Part shown: positions 1 through 6,917 of the stretch, piece after piece
Numbering within the stretch: the first letter of the stretch is position 1
Layout of the letters: each line of letters begins with the position of its first letter
Source of the DNA: JBAPRR01 sp049281195
GTDB lineage: Bacteria; Actinomycetota; Acidimicrobiia; Acidimicrobiales; CAVXTF01
Reading direction: 5' to 3'
DNA length: 33,560 bases
Assembly: GCA_049281195.1 (NCBI GenBank)
Contig: JBAPRR010000242.1
Span: 1-33,560 of the forward strand
Translations under genes and position numbers: made by a program
Notes under the pieces: generated by a model
What the model was told of the DNA's origin: nothing
What the model saw: the letters and a program-made list of their open reading frames with translations, nothing else
The model's database searches: none

Positions 1-194
1 AACTCGGTCTGCTCCTCTTCGCCACCAGCGTCGCCTCCGGCTCCCGCAGCAGGGGCGGCCGCGACAGCAACCGGCGCAGCGGCTGTGACGCCGAAACGCT
101 CCTCAAAATCCTTCAGGAGCTCCGAGAGCTCAAGGACGGTGAGTGCCGAGATCCCGTCGAGGATCTCCTCTTTTGTGAGTGTCTTCTCAGCCAT
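1..194 (-). CDS. rplL: 50S ribosomal protein L7/L12, C-terminus cut by window edge
   Basis: The first 64 codons are present. They begin MAEKTLTKEEILDGI, followed by the N-terminal dimerisation helices (LTVLELSELLKDFEERFGV) and an Ala/Gly-rich hinge; the globular C-terminal domain lies beyond the window. L7/L12 forms the flexible ribosomal stalk that recruits translation GTPases and binds the L10 C-terminal helix. The ATG at 194-192 overlaps the end of rplJ by 8 bases, so the two genes should be translationally coupled, as usual for this pair. The call rests on the family-typical N-terminus and on gene order after rplJ. Confidence 0.93.
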   Translation of the reverse strand, partial: MAEKTLTKEEILDGISALTVLELSELLKDFEERFGVTAAAPVAVAAAPAAGAGGDAGGEEEQTE

Positions 195-990
195 TGTCGG
201 CTTGCTCCTTTGTTTCTGATTCTGAGGTCTCTACTGAAGCTTCGGTTGTCTCGGTGGCCGTGTCGGCAGGGGCGTCGGCCGATTCGCCTGTCTCGGCTGG
301 CTGGCCTTCTGCCTCGGCAGGGGCGGCATCGGCTTCTGCTGCCGGTGTCTCTGCCGGCGGCGCCTGGGCCTCTGCCTCCGCCGATGACTCCTCTGCCGAT
401 GGCTGCTCGGCCGCAGGTTGCGCTGGCGCTTCTGCCCCAGAGTCGGGTGCGGTCGGAGCCGAGGGATCGGCGGGCAACGTATCGATGAGTGCGGACAGTC
501 CGTAGGCCAGGTTCCGGGGAAGGGCCTGCAGCAATCCTGCGAGCTGCTGCAACGGTGCGGCGATACCTCCGGCAAGTCGTGCCAGGAGTACGTCGCGAGG
601 TGGCAGATCTGCCAGGACACCGAGCTCGGTCCCCGACAACACCTGCTGGCCGAACATCCCGCCCTTGACGACCAAGTTGGGATTGGTCCTGGCGTAATCC
701 CGCAGGGCCTTGGCCACCGCCGAGATCTCGCCGTCGACGAAGGCGATCGCCGTCGGGCCTTCGAGCAGAGCGTGGAGCGGATCGTGCTCACTACCAGCCG
801 TGGCGAGCCTCACCAGGGTGTTCTTGTAGATCTTGTAGGTGCCGCCGGCCTTCTCGAGTGACTTGCGCAGTTCGGCCAGCTCACTGACCTTGAGTCCGCG
901 GTACTCGGTGAGGATGGTGCCGGAGGATTCGCCGAGGCGCGCTTTCACCTCTTCGACTACGGCGACTTTCTCCGCTCTCGGGTTCTCCAT
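187..990 (-). CDS. rplJ: 50S ribosomal protein L10 with a long acidic Ala/Glu/Pro tail
   Basis: L10 anchors the L7/L12 stalk to 23S rRNA. Residues 1-170 are normal L10: the start MENPRAEKVAVVEEVKARL, the EYRGLKVSELAELR motif, then KNTLVRLA and the helix that binds L7/L12. I place the start at 990 because GAGGA lies five bases before this ATG. An upstream in-frame ATG at 1017 would add nine residues but has no visible ribosome binding site. The protein is 267 aa, against roughly 165-190 for most L10 proteins. The extra ~90 residues after 'GLSALIDTLPADPS' are almost only A, E, P, T, S and Q, without hydrophobic blocks, so they are probably disordered. The gene overlaps rplL by 8 bases and follows a structured leader. 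Confidence 0.93.
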   Translation of the reverse strand: MENPRAEKVAVVEEVKARLGESSGTILTEYRGLKVSELAELRKSLEKAGGTYKIYKNTLVRLATAGSEHDPLHALLEGPTAIAFVDGEISAVAKALRDYARTNPNLVVKGGMFGQQVLSGTELGVLADLPPRDVLLARLAGGIAAPLQQLAGLLQALPRNLAYGLSALIDTLPADPSAPTAPDSGAEAPAQPAAEQPSAEESSAEAEAQAPPAETPAAEADAAPAEAEGQPAETGESADAPADTATETTEASVETSESETKEQADNG

Positions 991-1043
991 TTGTGTCCTC
1001 GCTCGGTTGATCGCCATGGGGCGATCCGGATGCAGTGTTCGGC

Positions 1044-1151
1044 CGCAGCCTCCGAGCGGGGTCCTACAAGGGACCTTGCGGAAGATGCTCGTCTCGTCTG
1101 GGTGGATCCGAAGATCCGTTTAGCGCTCGGGAGCGCACCCGGAGGTCTGCG
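1044..1151 (-). promoter_or_regulatory. Ribosomal protein L10 leader (autoregulatory mRNA structure)
   Basis: On the minus strand, CGCAGACCTCCG (1151-1140) can pair with CGGAGGCTGCG (1054-1044), closing a multi-branched structure just upstream of rplJ. Inside it are three perfect hairpins: GCGCTC/GAGCGC (1123-1136), GGATC-TTCG-GATCC with a UUCG tetraloop (1104-1117) and GGTCC/GGACC (1060-1075). The asymmetric closing helix, the CCGCAAGG segment and the position between rplA and rplJ match the L10 leader to which the L10-(L12)4 complex binds to repress its own translation. The pairings are read from the sequence; the family assignment is from memory and was not scored against a covariance model. 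Confidence 0.78.
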
Positions 1152-1194
1152 ACGAACGATGTTCTGAGATCTTTTGTCTGGGTTTCTGACCTTA

Positions 1195-1914
1195 CTAGGC
1201 GGAAGCGGCCAGGTCCTCGACGGGCTCGCGCACCTTGGTCGGGTCGACGTGGATACCGGGTCCCATGGTGGAGGAGATGGTGACGGCTCTCAGGTACTTG
1301 CCTTTGGCGGAGGCTGGCTTCGCTCTCATGAGCTCTTCCACGACCGCGTGAACGTCCTGCATCAGGTGGTCGCTCGGAAAGGAAACCTTTCCCACTGGGA
1401 CCTGGACGTTCCCGATCTTGTCCGTGCGGTACTCGACCCGCCCTGCTTTGAATTCGCTGACGGTGCGCCCCACGTCGGTTGTGACCGTCCCGGTCTTCGG
1501 GTTCGGCATCAGACCACGGGGCCCCAGGATGCGTCCGAGACGTCCGACCTGACCCATCAGGTCCGGAGTGGCGATGGCAACGTCGAAGTCGGTGAAGCCA
1601 CCCTCGACCTTTGCGACCAGGTCGTCAGCCCCTACCTCGTCCGCCCCAGCCTGGCGCGCTTCTTGCGCGGCATCGCCTGCCGCGAAGACAGCGACCCGAA
1701 CCGTGCGGCCCGTTCCGTGTGGGAGCGACAGGGTGCCGCGGACAATCTGGTCGGCCTTTCTCGGGTCGACCCCGAGGCGCACAGCCAACTCGACCGTCTC
1801 GTCGAAGGAGGCATGGGCGAGCTCCTTGACCAGGTCGACGGCCTCCGCCAGCCCGTAGAGGTGCTCGCGGTCCAATTTTTCCAACGCGGCTTCGTATTTC
1901 TTTCCCCGCTTCAC
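1195..1914 (-). CDS. rplA: 50S ribosomal protein L1
   Basis: 239 aa, the usual L1 length. L1 binds 23S rRNA at the mobile stalk that helps release E-site tRNA and often represses its own operon. Recognisable segments are MKRGKKYEAALEKLDRE, the SFDETVELAVRLGVDPRKAD block, LPHGTGR near residue 64 and the signature GRILGPRGLMPNPKTGTV around residue 130. The start is GTG at 1914, preceded by GGGAAG six bases upstream. The gene lies 59 bp after rplK, and the structured L10 leader follows its stop. Confidence 0.97.
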   Translation of the reverse strand: MKRGKKYEAALEKLDREHLYGLAEAVDLVKELAHASFDETVELAVRLGVDPRKADQIVRGTLSLPHGTGRTVRVAVFAAGDAAQEARQAGADEVGADDLVAKVEGGFTDFDVAIATPDLMGQVGRLGRILGPRGLMPNPKTGTVTTDVGRTVSEFKAGRVEYRTDKIGNVQVPVGKVSFPSDHLMQDVHAVVEELMRAKPASAKGKYLRAVTISSTMGPGIHVDPTKVREPVEDLAASA

Positions 1915-1973
1915 AATTCTTCCCTTCTGTCCTGGTTAGGGCGCGACGTCCGAGCTGACTACAGACGTGCGAA

Positions 1974-2402
1974 CTAGGAGACGCTGATGCCCATGGACCG
2001 GGCGGTGCCGGCGACCTGCTTCTTTGCGGCTTCGATGTCGTCGGTGTTGAGGTCCGGCATCTTCACGGTTGCGATCTGGGTCAGCTGGGCTTGGGTGATC
2101 GTCCCGACGTTTTCCCGTCCTGTCGTAGCAGACCCCTTGTCGAGCCCCGCGGCCTCGCGAACGAGAGACGGGGTAGGCGGGGTCTTGAGGACGAACGTGA
2201 ACGAACGGTCCTCGTAGATGGTGATCTCCACGGGGATGATCGAGCCCCGCTGGTTCTCAGTGGCTGCGTTGTACTGCTTGCAGAATTCCATCGTCTGCAC
2301 GCCGTGCGGCCCGAGAGCGGTGCCGACGGGGGGTGCCGGGGTGGCACCGCCCGCAGGCAGCTGGATCTTTACGACGGCGAGGACCCTCTTCCTGGGAGGC
2401 AT
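1974..2402 (-). CDS. rplK: 50S ribosomal protein L11
   Basis: 142 aa, normal length. L11 binds the GTPase-associated centre of 23S rRNA together with L10 and is needed for RelA activation. It shows the N-terminal VVKIQLPAGGATPAPPVGTA motif with the proline-rich hinge, ALGPHGVQTMEFCKQYNAAT and the C-terminal RNA-binding domain ending GTARSMGISV. The ATG at 2402 is preceded by AGGAG eight bases upstream. The spacer before it is largely made of extra copies of the nusG 3' end. Confidence 0.97.
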   Translation of the reverse strand: MPPRKRVLAVVKIQLPAGGATPAPPVGTALGPHGVQTMEFCKQYNAATENQRGSIIPVEITIYEDRSFTFVLKTPPTPSLVREAAGLDKGSATTGRENVGTITQAQLTQIATVKMPDLNTDDIEAAKKQVAGTARSMGISVS

Positions 2403-2423
2403 TTCTCTTACTCCTAATCCTGT

Positions 2424-2468
2424 TTTGAGCTTCGCGACCTAGATCTCTGGGACCTAAAGCTTTGCGAC
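2424..2468 (-). repeat. 15-bp tandem repeat made of the nusG 3' end (3 copies)
   Basis: Read on the coding strand, the last four nusG codons plus stop (GTCGCAAAGCTTTAG, 2468-2454) are followed at once by GTCCCAGAGATCTAG (2453-2439) and GTCGCGAAGCTCAAA (2438-2424). In frame this reads VAKL-stop, VPEI-stop, VAKL-K. The unit is five codons, so the second copy supplies a reserve in-frame stop. The repeat fills most of the nusG-rplK spacer. Confidence 0.85.
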
Positions 2469-3263
2469 CTGGCTGAATTCGAGCTCGACCGGAGTCTCCC
2501 GGCCGAAAATGTTCACGAGGACCTTGAGCTTCAACTGGTCCTCGTTGATCTCTGCAATCTGCCCCGAGAAGTCGGCGAACGGCCCTTCCTTGACCCTCAC
2601 CGTCTCCCCGGCCTCGTACTCGAGGCGAGGGCGGGTCTTCTTCGGGTGCTCGACACCCTCCACCTTGACCTGCAGGATGCTCTCGACCTCGCGCCGTGAG
2701 AGCGGCAACGGCTTGGTGCCCGGTCCCACGAACCCGGTGACCCCGGGGGTGTTTCGGATGGTCGACCACGAGTCGTCGTCGAGGTCGCACCGACAGAGCA
2801 GGTAGCCCGGGAAGACCTTCTTCTGTACGACGACCTTCTTGCCATTCTTGAACTCGACGACGTCCTCCATGGGAATGACGACCTCGAAGATCCGGTCCTC
2901 GACGTTCATCGAGACGATCCGGCTCTCGAGGTTGGACTTCACCTTGTTCTCGTAGCCGGCGTAGGTGTGAACCACGTACCAACGGCCGGGCCGGTCGTAC
3001 GGGCTCTCGACGACCGGGATCTCCTCGTCGAGATCGTCGTCGTACTCGTCGGACTCGTCGGCGGCTGCTTCCGCAGCGTCCTCGGATACCTCGAGAGCCT
3101 CAATTCCTTCGACCTCGTCGGACTCCGACTCGGTGGCAAGGCCGGCGAGCGCGCCCGACTCAGTCAGCGAGTCGACGCTCTCGTCGACCGCATTGATCAG
3201 GTCCGTCAGGTTCGTATTCGAAGTCACGCTTCCACTTCCACTCTCTTTGTCGTTATCGCTCAT
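2454..3263 (-). CDS. nusG: Transcription termination/antitermination protein NusG
   Basis: 269 aa from ATG 3263. NusG binds the RNA polymerase clamp and couples transcription to ribosomes or Rho. Residues 1-90 are an acidic, low-complexity extension (EDAAEAAADESDEYDDDLDE) of the kind common in actinobacterial NusG. The NGN domain follows (GRWYVVHTYAGYENKVKSNL, then EDVVEFKNGKKVVVQKKVFPG), then a KOW domain (GETVRVKEGPFADFSGQI). Longer in-frame starts upstream run through secE and are rejected, because the ATG forms a 4-base ATGA overlap with the stop of secE. Three copies of its last codons follow the gene. Confidence 0.96.
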   Translation of the reverse strand: MSDNDKESGSGSVTSNTNLTDLINAVDESVDSLTESGALAGLATESESDEVEGIEALEVSEDAAEAAADESDEYDDDLDEEIPVVESPYDRPGRWYVVHTYAGYENKVKSNLESRIVSMNVEDRIFEVVIPMEDVVEFKNGKKVVVQKKVFPGYLLCRCDLDDDSWSTIRNTPGVTGFVGPGTKPLPLSRREVESILQVKVEGVEHPKKTRPRLEYEAGETVRVKEGPFADFSGQIAEINEDQLKLKVLVNIFGRETPVELEFSQVAKL

Positions 3264-3514
3264 TGGTTGAACAGGGTCAGGAATCCATGAGAGAGGAGCC
3301 AGTTCAACCCGAAAATGAATGAGACCAGTGCAACGAGGACCACCAATACCACCAGAGCGGAATTGAAGATCTCCGAGCGAGCCGGCCACGCCACCTGCCG
3401 CCACTCCGACCGGGTCTCGCGAATGAATTCTACGGCGCTGGAAGGAAAAGGCAACCGCCCCTGAGTCGGTTGGGGACGGCGACTCAGACTATGGGATGCA
3501 TCGAAATAGCTCAC
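3260..3514 (-). CDS. secE: Preprotein translocase subunit SecE, second tandem copy
   Basis: 84 aa. SecE is the small clamp subunit of the SecYEG channel. It holds the conserved amphipathic segment VEFIRETRSEWRQVAWPARS and one membrane span (LVVLVVLVALVSFIFGLNWL), ending SHGFLTLFNQ. The GTG start at 3514 overlaps the stop of the first copy as GTGA, and its own stop overlaps nusG as ATGA. Its first residues (VSYFDASHS) resemble the nusG start (MSDNDKESG), so this copy seems to have arisen by duplicating secE together with the start of nusG. The last 72 residues are about 80% identical to the other copy, with all core residues kept, so it is probably functional. The ribosome binding site is poor, and translation likely depends on coupling. 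Confidence 0.85.
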   Translation of the reverse strand: MSYFDASHSLSRRPQPTQGRLPFPSSAVEFIRETRSEWRQVAWPARSEIFNSALVVLVVLVALVSFIFGLNWLLSHGFLTLFNQ

Positions 3515-3729
3515 TGATTGAACAGGTCCAGGAACCCATGAGAGAAGAGCCAGTTCAACCCGAAGATGAACGACACCAGGCATATGAGGACGACCAGTAC
3601 CACCAGCGACGAGTTGAAGATCTCCGAGCGGGTGGGCCATGCCACCTGCCGCCACTCCGACCGGACCTCTCTGATGAATTCTACGATGCGAGAAGAAAGC
3701 GGCGCCCGGGTCTGGGTCGGCTGAGGACG
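3260..3729 (-). repeat. Tandem duplication of the secE coding region
   Basis: Two 219-bp units, 3511-3729 and 3260-3478, encode the same stretch from RPQPTQ to LFNQ plus the stop and are highly similar at the nucleotide level. They are separated by 32 bp that encode the short N-terminus of the second copy. There are no frameshifts or internal stops in either unit. Confidence 0.9.
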
Positions 3730-3807
3730 TTGCCTCGGAGTCTGGGCCGCGTTCCGCCTGGTCGACGGCGAACCGTCGGCCTCGAGCTGCCCCTGACGTT
3801 GGAGCAT
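3511..3807 (-). CDS. secE: Preprotein translocase subunit SecE, first tandem copy
   Basis: 98 aa from ATG 3807; a GTG at 3828 would give 105 aa. Starts further upstream run into tRNA-Trp and are rejected. A polar N-terminus (QLEADGSPSTRRNAAQTP) leads into the SecE signature VEFIREVRSEWRQVAWPTRS and a single membrane span (LVVLVVLICLVSFIFGLNWL), ending SHGFLDLFNQ. It has the longer N-terminal region expected of actinobacterial SecE, so it is the better candidate for the ancestral copy. It directly follows tRNA-Trp, the normal position. Neither start has a strong ribosome binding site, so the exact N-terminus is uncertain. Confidence 0.88.
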   Translation of the reverse strand: MLQRQGQLEADGSPSTRRNAAQTPRQRPQPTQTRAPLSSRIVEFIREVRSEWRQVAWPTRSEIFNSSLVVLVVLICLVSFIFGLNWLFSHGFLDLFNQ

Positions 3808-3852
3808 CCTCTTTGTCTCTCTGTTCACTTGTTGCTCAGTCCTCCGATTGCG

Positions 3853-3925
3853 CAGGGCAGGAGGGACTCGAACCCCCAACCGCCGGTTTTGGAGACCGGT
3901 GCTCTACCAATTGAGCTACTGCCCT
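3853..3925 (-). tRNA. trnW: tRNA-Trp (CCA anticodon)
   Basis: 73 nt including discriminator G. Acceptor arms AGGGCAG/CTGCCCT pair fully. The anticodon stem CCGGT/ACCGG encloses the loop CTCCAAA, giving anticodon CCA, and the T arm is GGGGG-TTCGAGT-CCCTC (one G-U pair). No CCA tail is encoded (GCGCA follows). It stands before secE, its usual actinobacterial place. A TAGATT -10-like hexamer lies about 45 bp upstream without a clear -35 box. Confidence 0.96.
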
Positions 3926-4244
3926 ATGCTGGAATTTTGCCTTTCCAGGGCCAGGCAAGTGCTGGTTCGTACCAAATCTAGGTGCTCTCTTGGAGCAGAT
4001 CGAGGCTACCAGCTGGGAAGCTAAGCCAGCTATGGCCAGATTTGTACGCGCCGCGGGCCTAAAAGTCGGGATCGACTGTGGCCGCCGCCGCTGTAGGGCA
4101 GGAGACCGGCACTCCCCAGAAAACGCCCCAACGAGCCTCGGCTGACTTCACAGGTCCCGCTCGTGCAGGTGCAATCAGTTGCGTCCGCTCATAGGTCCCA
4201 TCTCCCCTAGATCTGAGTCCCCATTGGCATAGCAATCACATTGA
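3926..4244. other. Intergenic region between divergent tRNA-Trp and amidohydrolase
   Basis: About 320 bp with no open frame that looks coding. It must hold the promoter of the tRNA-Trp/secE unit on the minus strand and part of the amidohydrolase promoter on the plus strand. I see a short inverted repeat AGCTGG...CCAGCT near 4011-4031 and CATAGCAATCACATTGACATAG leading into the operator-like element at 4245. Otherwise there is nothing I can name. Confidence 0.5.
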
Positions 4245-4262
4245 CATAGTAACTAGTATGGT
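4245..4262 (+). promoter_or_regulatory. Imperfect palindrome overlapping a -10 box, shared with the CoA-transferase promoter
   Basis: CATAGTAACTAGTATGGT: the first 16 bases form an imperfect palindrome with 7-bp arms (6 of 7 paired) and a 2-bp centre, and the end gives a TATGGT -10-like hexamer. TTGACA starts at 4241. The same-strand sequence before the CoA-transferase gene (17301-17284) is CATAGCAAGTGCTATGGT, identical at 14 of 18 positions. Such palindromes are typical of TetR-family operators over acyl-CoA catabolic genes; the regulator is not in this window. Confidence 0.5.
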
Positions 4263-4324
4263 ATTCGGTGACGAGGAGAGAGGCCTCCTCCATTCGTGGA
4301 CGGGTTTCTCCGAGAAGGAGTGAG

Positions 4325-5395
4325 ATGCCTGAGCGCCTCATATCAGCCGATTCGCACGTCAAGATGACCCACGATCAGGTCAAGGCCCACCTGGCGAGCA
4401 AGTTCCACGCCTCATACGACGAGACGGCCGGCGCATACGAGGCGCGAATGAGCCGTGGAACCGGAGCTGCCAACCGAGCGGGGGCGATGCAGGTGGCCGC
4501 ATCCAACTCGGCGTTTGGACGACCGGGTTATTGGGACCCGGTGGAACGACTCAAGGACATGGACGCCGACGGGGTCGACGTGGAGGTCCTCTATAGCGAA
4601 GTGAGCGCGTTCCGCTACCTCAACGACATGAAAGAAGGAGCGAACGAAGCGGTGAGTGCGTTCAATGACTCGCTCTTCGATTTCGCTCAGGCCGATCCGA
4701 GACGCCTCATCGTCTCGTATCAAATCCCGATTCACGACGTCGCTCTTGCGGTCCACGAGGTGAAGCGGGTGGCCGGACTCGGGGCCAAGTCAATTCAATT
4801 GCCGGTGTTCCCTAACGAGATGGGACAGCTCGACTACTACCACGATGTCTTCGATCCGCTGTTCTCCACCATCCAGGATTTGGGACTGCCCATCTGTTGT
4901 CACATCGGGCTGAAAACGACGCTCGAGGACGTCGCCAGACGGGACCCGACCCCGAATATGGGAGTCATGGTTCCACTCACCCCGCTGATGACGGCCGAAG
5001 CATTTGGGATGTGGATCATGGGAGGGGTGTTCGAGAAGTTTCCCGATTTGAAGGTCGTGTTTGTCGAACCCGGCCTGACGTGGGTTGCGTGGTGGCTCGA
5101 CACCGCGGACGACATGATGAAGCGTCAGGGTTACGTCTACCCTGCGATTTCGGGTCTGCCCAGTGAGTACTTCCACCGGAACATCTTCCTTACGTTCATC
5201 GATGAATCGCTCGGCCTGCACCGCATGCGCGATGTCCTGGGTGTAGAGAACATTCTCTGGTCGACCGACTTCCCCCACCCGGTCACAAGCTGGCCCCACT
5301 CGCGCAAGATCGTCGAGGACCAGTTTCGGGAGATCCCCGCGGACGAGCGTGAGGCGATCTTGTCGGGCAACGCGATCCGCGTCTGGAACCTGTAG
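4325..5395 (+). CDS. Amidohydrolase family 2 metal-dependent hydrolase/decarboxylase
   Basis: 356 aa. It belongs to the amidohydrolase_2 superfamily (ACMSD/LigW-like TIM barrels), which decarboxylates or hydrolyses aromatic and cyclic acids using a divalent metal. Visible elements are the strand-1 metal motif SADSH (D9, H11), H193 in CCHIGLKT and D315 in WSTDFPHP, matching the usual D-x-H/H/D ligand set. The start is chosen at 4325 because AAGGAG stands four bases before this ATG; an upstream in-frame ATG at 4268 lacks a site. A hairpin (GAGGAG/CTCCTC, 4273-4290) lies in the leader. It is alone on the plus strand, downstream of the shared operator-like element. The exact substrate cannot be read from sequence. 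Confidence 0.85.
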   Translation: MPERLISADSHVKMTHDQVKAHLASKFHASYDETAGAYEARMSRGTGAANRAGAMQVAASNSAFGRPGYWDPVERLKDMDADGVDVEVLYSEVSAFRYLNDMKEGANEAVSAFNDSLFDFAQADPRRLIVSYQIPIHDVALAVHEVKRVAGLGAKSIQLPVFPNEMGQLDYYHDVFDPLFSTIQDLGLPICCHIGLKTTLEDVARRDPTPNMGVMVPLTPLMTAEAFGMWIMGGVFEKFPDLKVVFVEPGLTWVAWWLDTADDMMKRQGYVYPAISGLPSEYFHRNIFLTFIDESLGLHRMRDVLGVENILWSTDFPHPVTSWPHSRKIVEDQFREIPADEREAILSGNAIRVWNL

Positions 5396-5416
5396 GGCAG
5401 GCACCTCAACCCAAGG

Positions 5417-5489
5417 TCATCCCGAGATGCAGGGTCATCTCGAGACCGGACAGTCACGAGACGCCGGACGGTCAAGATACGAACGAAGT
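5417..5489 (-). repeat. 18-bp tandem repeat made of the amidohydrolase-3 gene 3' end (4 copies)
   Basis: On the minus strand the gene stops at 5474-5472 with GTATCTTGA. The spacer then carries units ending CGTCTCGTGA, GTCTCGAGATGA and ATCTCGGGATGA, so that TGA recurs at 5472, 5454, 5435 and 5417 (steps of 18, 19 and 18 bp). The units share a GTCCGG...CTCG core. This fills the whole convergent spacer between the two amidohydrolase genes. Confidence 0.7.
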
Positions 5490-6917
5490 CTGACCACCTG
5501 AGATCGTCATGGCTACATGGCGACTCGTCAGGTCGACAAGAGCCTGTTTAAGACCCACGTCAAGAAGACACAGGTCGGCTGTCATTCCTGGAACGACACG
5601 TCGGGCGGGCCCGCCGGGGTCGCTGAGTGGAGCCAGAAAAAGGTCGAGGGCTGATTGCGGGGCAAGCCCGGAGTCATCACCAACCGGCGCACCACTTGCG
5701 GCGCGCCTCTCAATGGCCGAGCGCACCGCCAGCCAGGGATCATCGGGCCCGTAGGGGGCGTCGGTGCTCCCGCCCACCGGAACACCACCCTTGATCAAAG
5801 CGGCACAGCGATACAGGTCCGGTTGGTCGCCACGCTCGACTTCGCGCAGGTAGAAGTCTCCCCTCGCCCAGATGAACCCGGGTTGCGTTACGACGGTGAT
5901 GCCGAGATCAGCCAGATCGCCGACAATGTCGAGCGGCACCACTGATCCGTGCTCGATGCGATCTCCTCCGATGCTGCCGGTCTCCCTCCACGCCGCTAGC
6001 GCAAGGATGAGAGCGACCCGGGTGACGCAATGTACGGCGACGGGACGGCCGGCCCGATGGGCGCGCCTGAACCACTCCGTCAGGTCGGTCATGTCAGGCA
6101 ACTCATGGTCGGTCAAGATGATCTTCACTGGTCCGCGCTCCAGTGGTTCAGGCGACAGAGTCTCCGATAGCTCAGGGCCGCCGGTGACGACCACGGTCTG
6201 GAGAAGTTCACCGTTTCGAACCGCATCGGCGACGGTGTCGAAATAGGCGGTACTCGACGTCGGTGTGCAATCGGTAACGCCGGTGACGCCATAGCCGGCC
6301 AAGCGTCGACCGACTTCTGCAAGGTTTCGCACGCCCTCGTCTCTGAGCTGAAGCCCAAGCCATTCGTCGAGACGGAACAGCCGTCCCGTCGGCACCCCGG
6401 AACGATCACGCTCAACACCGGGCTCTGTAGTGACGTCGGCACCGACCAATCCGACGAGTCCCACCAGTCCGACCAGTCCGAGAGCAACGGAGTTGAGGAC
6501 CCACAATGCTCCCGAGCGGTGCTGGACCCTTACGGGTCGTGCGGGAGCCAGAAGGTCCAGCTTCCAACGATCGAGTTCGCCCTTCGTCTCGTCGTAGTTC
6601 ACCGCCCTGATCCACACACCGGGCGGTGCTTTGGCATCCGCGTCACGGATCCGCCGATCGAGGTCGTCGGCCACATCGATGGAACCGAGCGCCGCGCCCA
6701 TCGACAGAAGGTGAAGGTGGTGGTCGTGCAACCCGGGCAGAAGGGCTCCGCCGTGACACTGGATCTCCGAGTGGGATTTGGCGAGCGTTCCGGGTGCCTC
6801 GACCCTGGCCACCTTGGCGCCCTCGATCCTCACGTCTGCGAGAACACCATCGACCTCGGCCTGCCGCAGGACAAGGGTGCTCACGGCTTGAGGGTGCTCA
6901 TATCTCGATCCTGTCAT
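5472..6917 (-). CDS. Amidohydrolase family 3 protein (YtcJ/formamidase-like)
   Basis: 481 aa from ATG 6917. It belongs to the amidohydrolase_3 group, predicted metal-dependent hydrolases acting on amides or similar bonds. It shows the strand-1 motif LPGLHDHHLHL (residues 60-70), the NSVAL segment, DRIEHGSVV, and GGSTDAPYGPDDPW with the catalytic Asp near the end, and finishes with the small beta-domain (GMTADLCLLD). Residues 148-159 are LVG repeated four times, encoded by a 9-bp tandem repeat at a place where relatives have a short loop. No clear ribosome binding site precedes 6917, and a GTG at 6884 is an alternative. Longer frames upstream overlap the crotonase gene and look like shadow. 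Confidence 0.8.
   Translation of the reverse strand: MTGSRYEHPQAVSTLVLRQAEVDGVLADVRIEGAKVARVEAPGTLAKSHSEIQCHGGALLPGLHDHHLHLLSMGAALGSIDVADDLDRRIRDADAKAPPGVWIRAVNYDETKGELDRWKLDLLAPARPVRVQHRSGALWVLNSVALGLVGLVGLVGLVGADVTTEPGVERDRSGVPTGRLFRLDEWLGLQLRDEGVRNLAEVGRRLAGYGVTGVTDCTPTSSTAYFDTVADAVRNGELLQTVVVTGGPELSETLSPEPLERGPVKIILTDHELPDMTDLTEWFRRAHRAGRPVAVHCVTRVALILALAAWRETGSIGGDRIEHGSVVPLDIVGDLADLGITVVTQPGFIWARGDFYLREVERGDQPDLYRCAALIKGGVPVGGSTDAPYGPDDPWLAVRSAIERRAASGAPVGDDSGLAPQSALDLFLAPLSDPGGPARRVVPGMTADLCLLDVGLKQALVDLTSRHVAMTISGGQTSFVS
6441..6481 (-). repeat. 9-bp tandem repeat coding for (LVG)4 inside the amidohydrolase
   Basis: Four consecutive 9-bp units (variants of CTGGTCGGA on the coding strand) encode LVGLVGLVGLVG. 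The copies differ at third positions, so the expansion is not brand new. It is in frame and inserts hydrophobic residues next to the substrate-proximal NSVAL motif. Confidence 0.8.

Noticed and set aside
179..505. Plus-strand Ala/Ser-rich frame opposite the rplJ tail
   Set aside because: It is the complement of the repetitive Ala/Glu/Pro codons of rplJ and has no ribosome binding site.
2454..3404. Longer 316-codon NusG starting at 3404
   Set aside because: The extra N-terminus is the other frame of secE; the ATGA overlap at 3263-3260 marks the real start.
3853..3925. tRNA-Trp as an integration site for the catabolic block
   Set aside because: The block lies on the 5' side of the tRNA, there is no integrase, and I found no repeated tRNA 3' end at the far edge.
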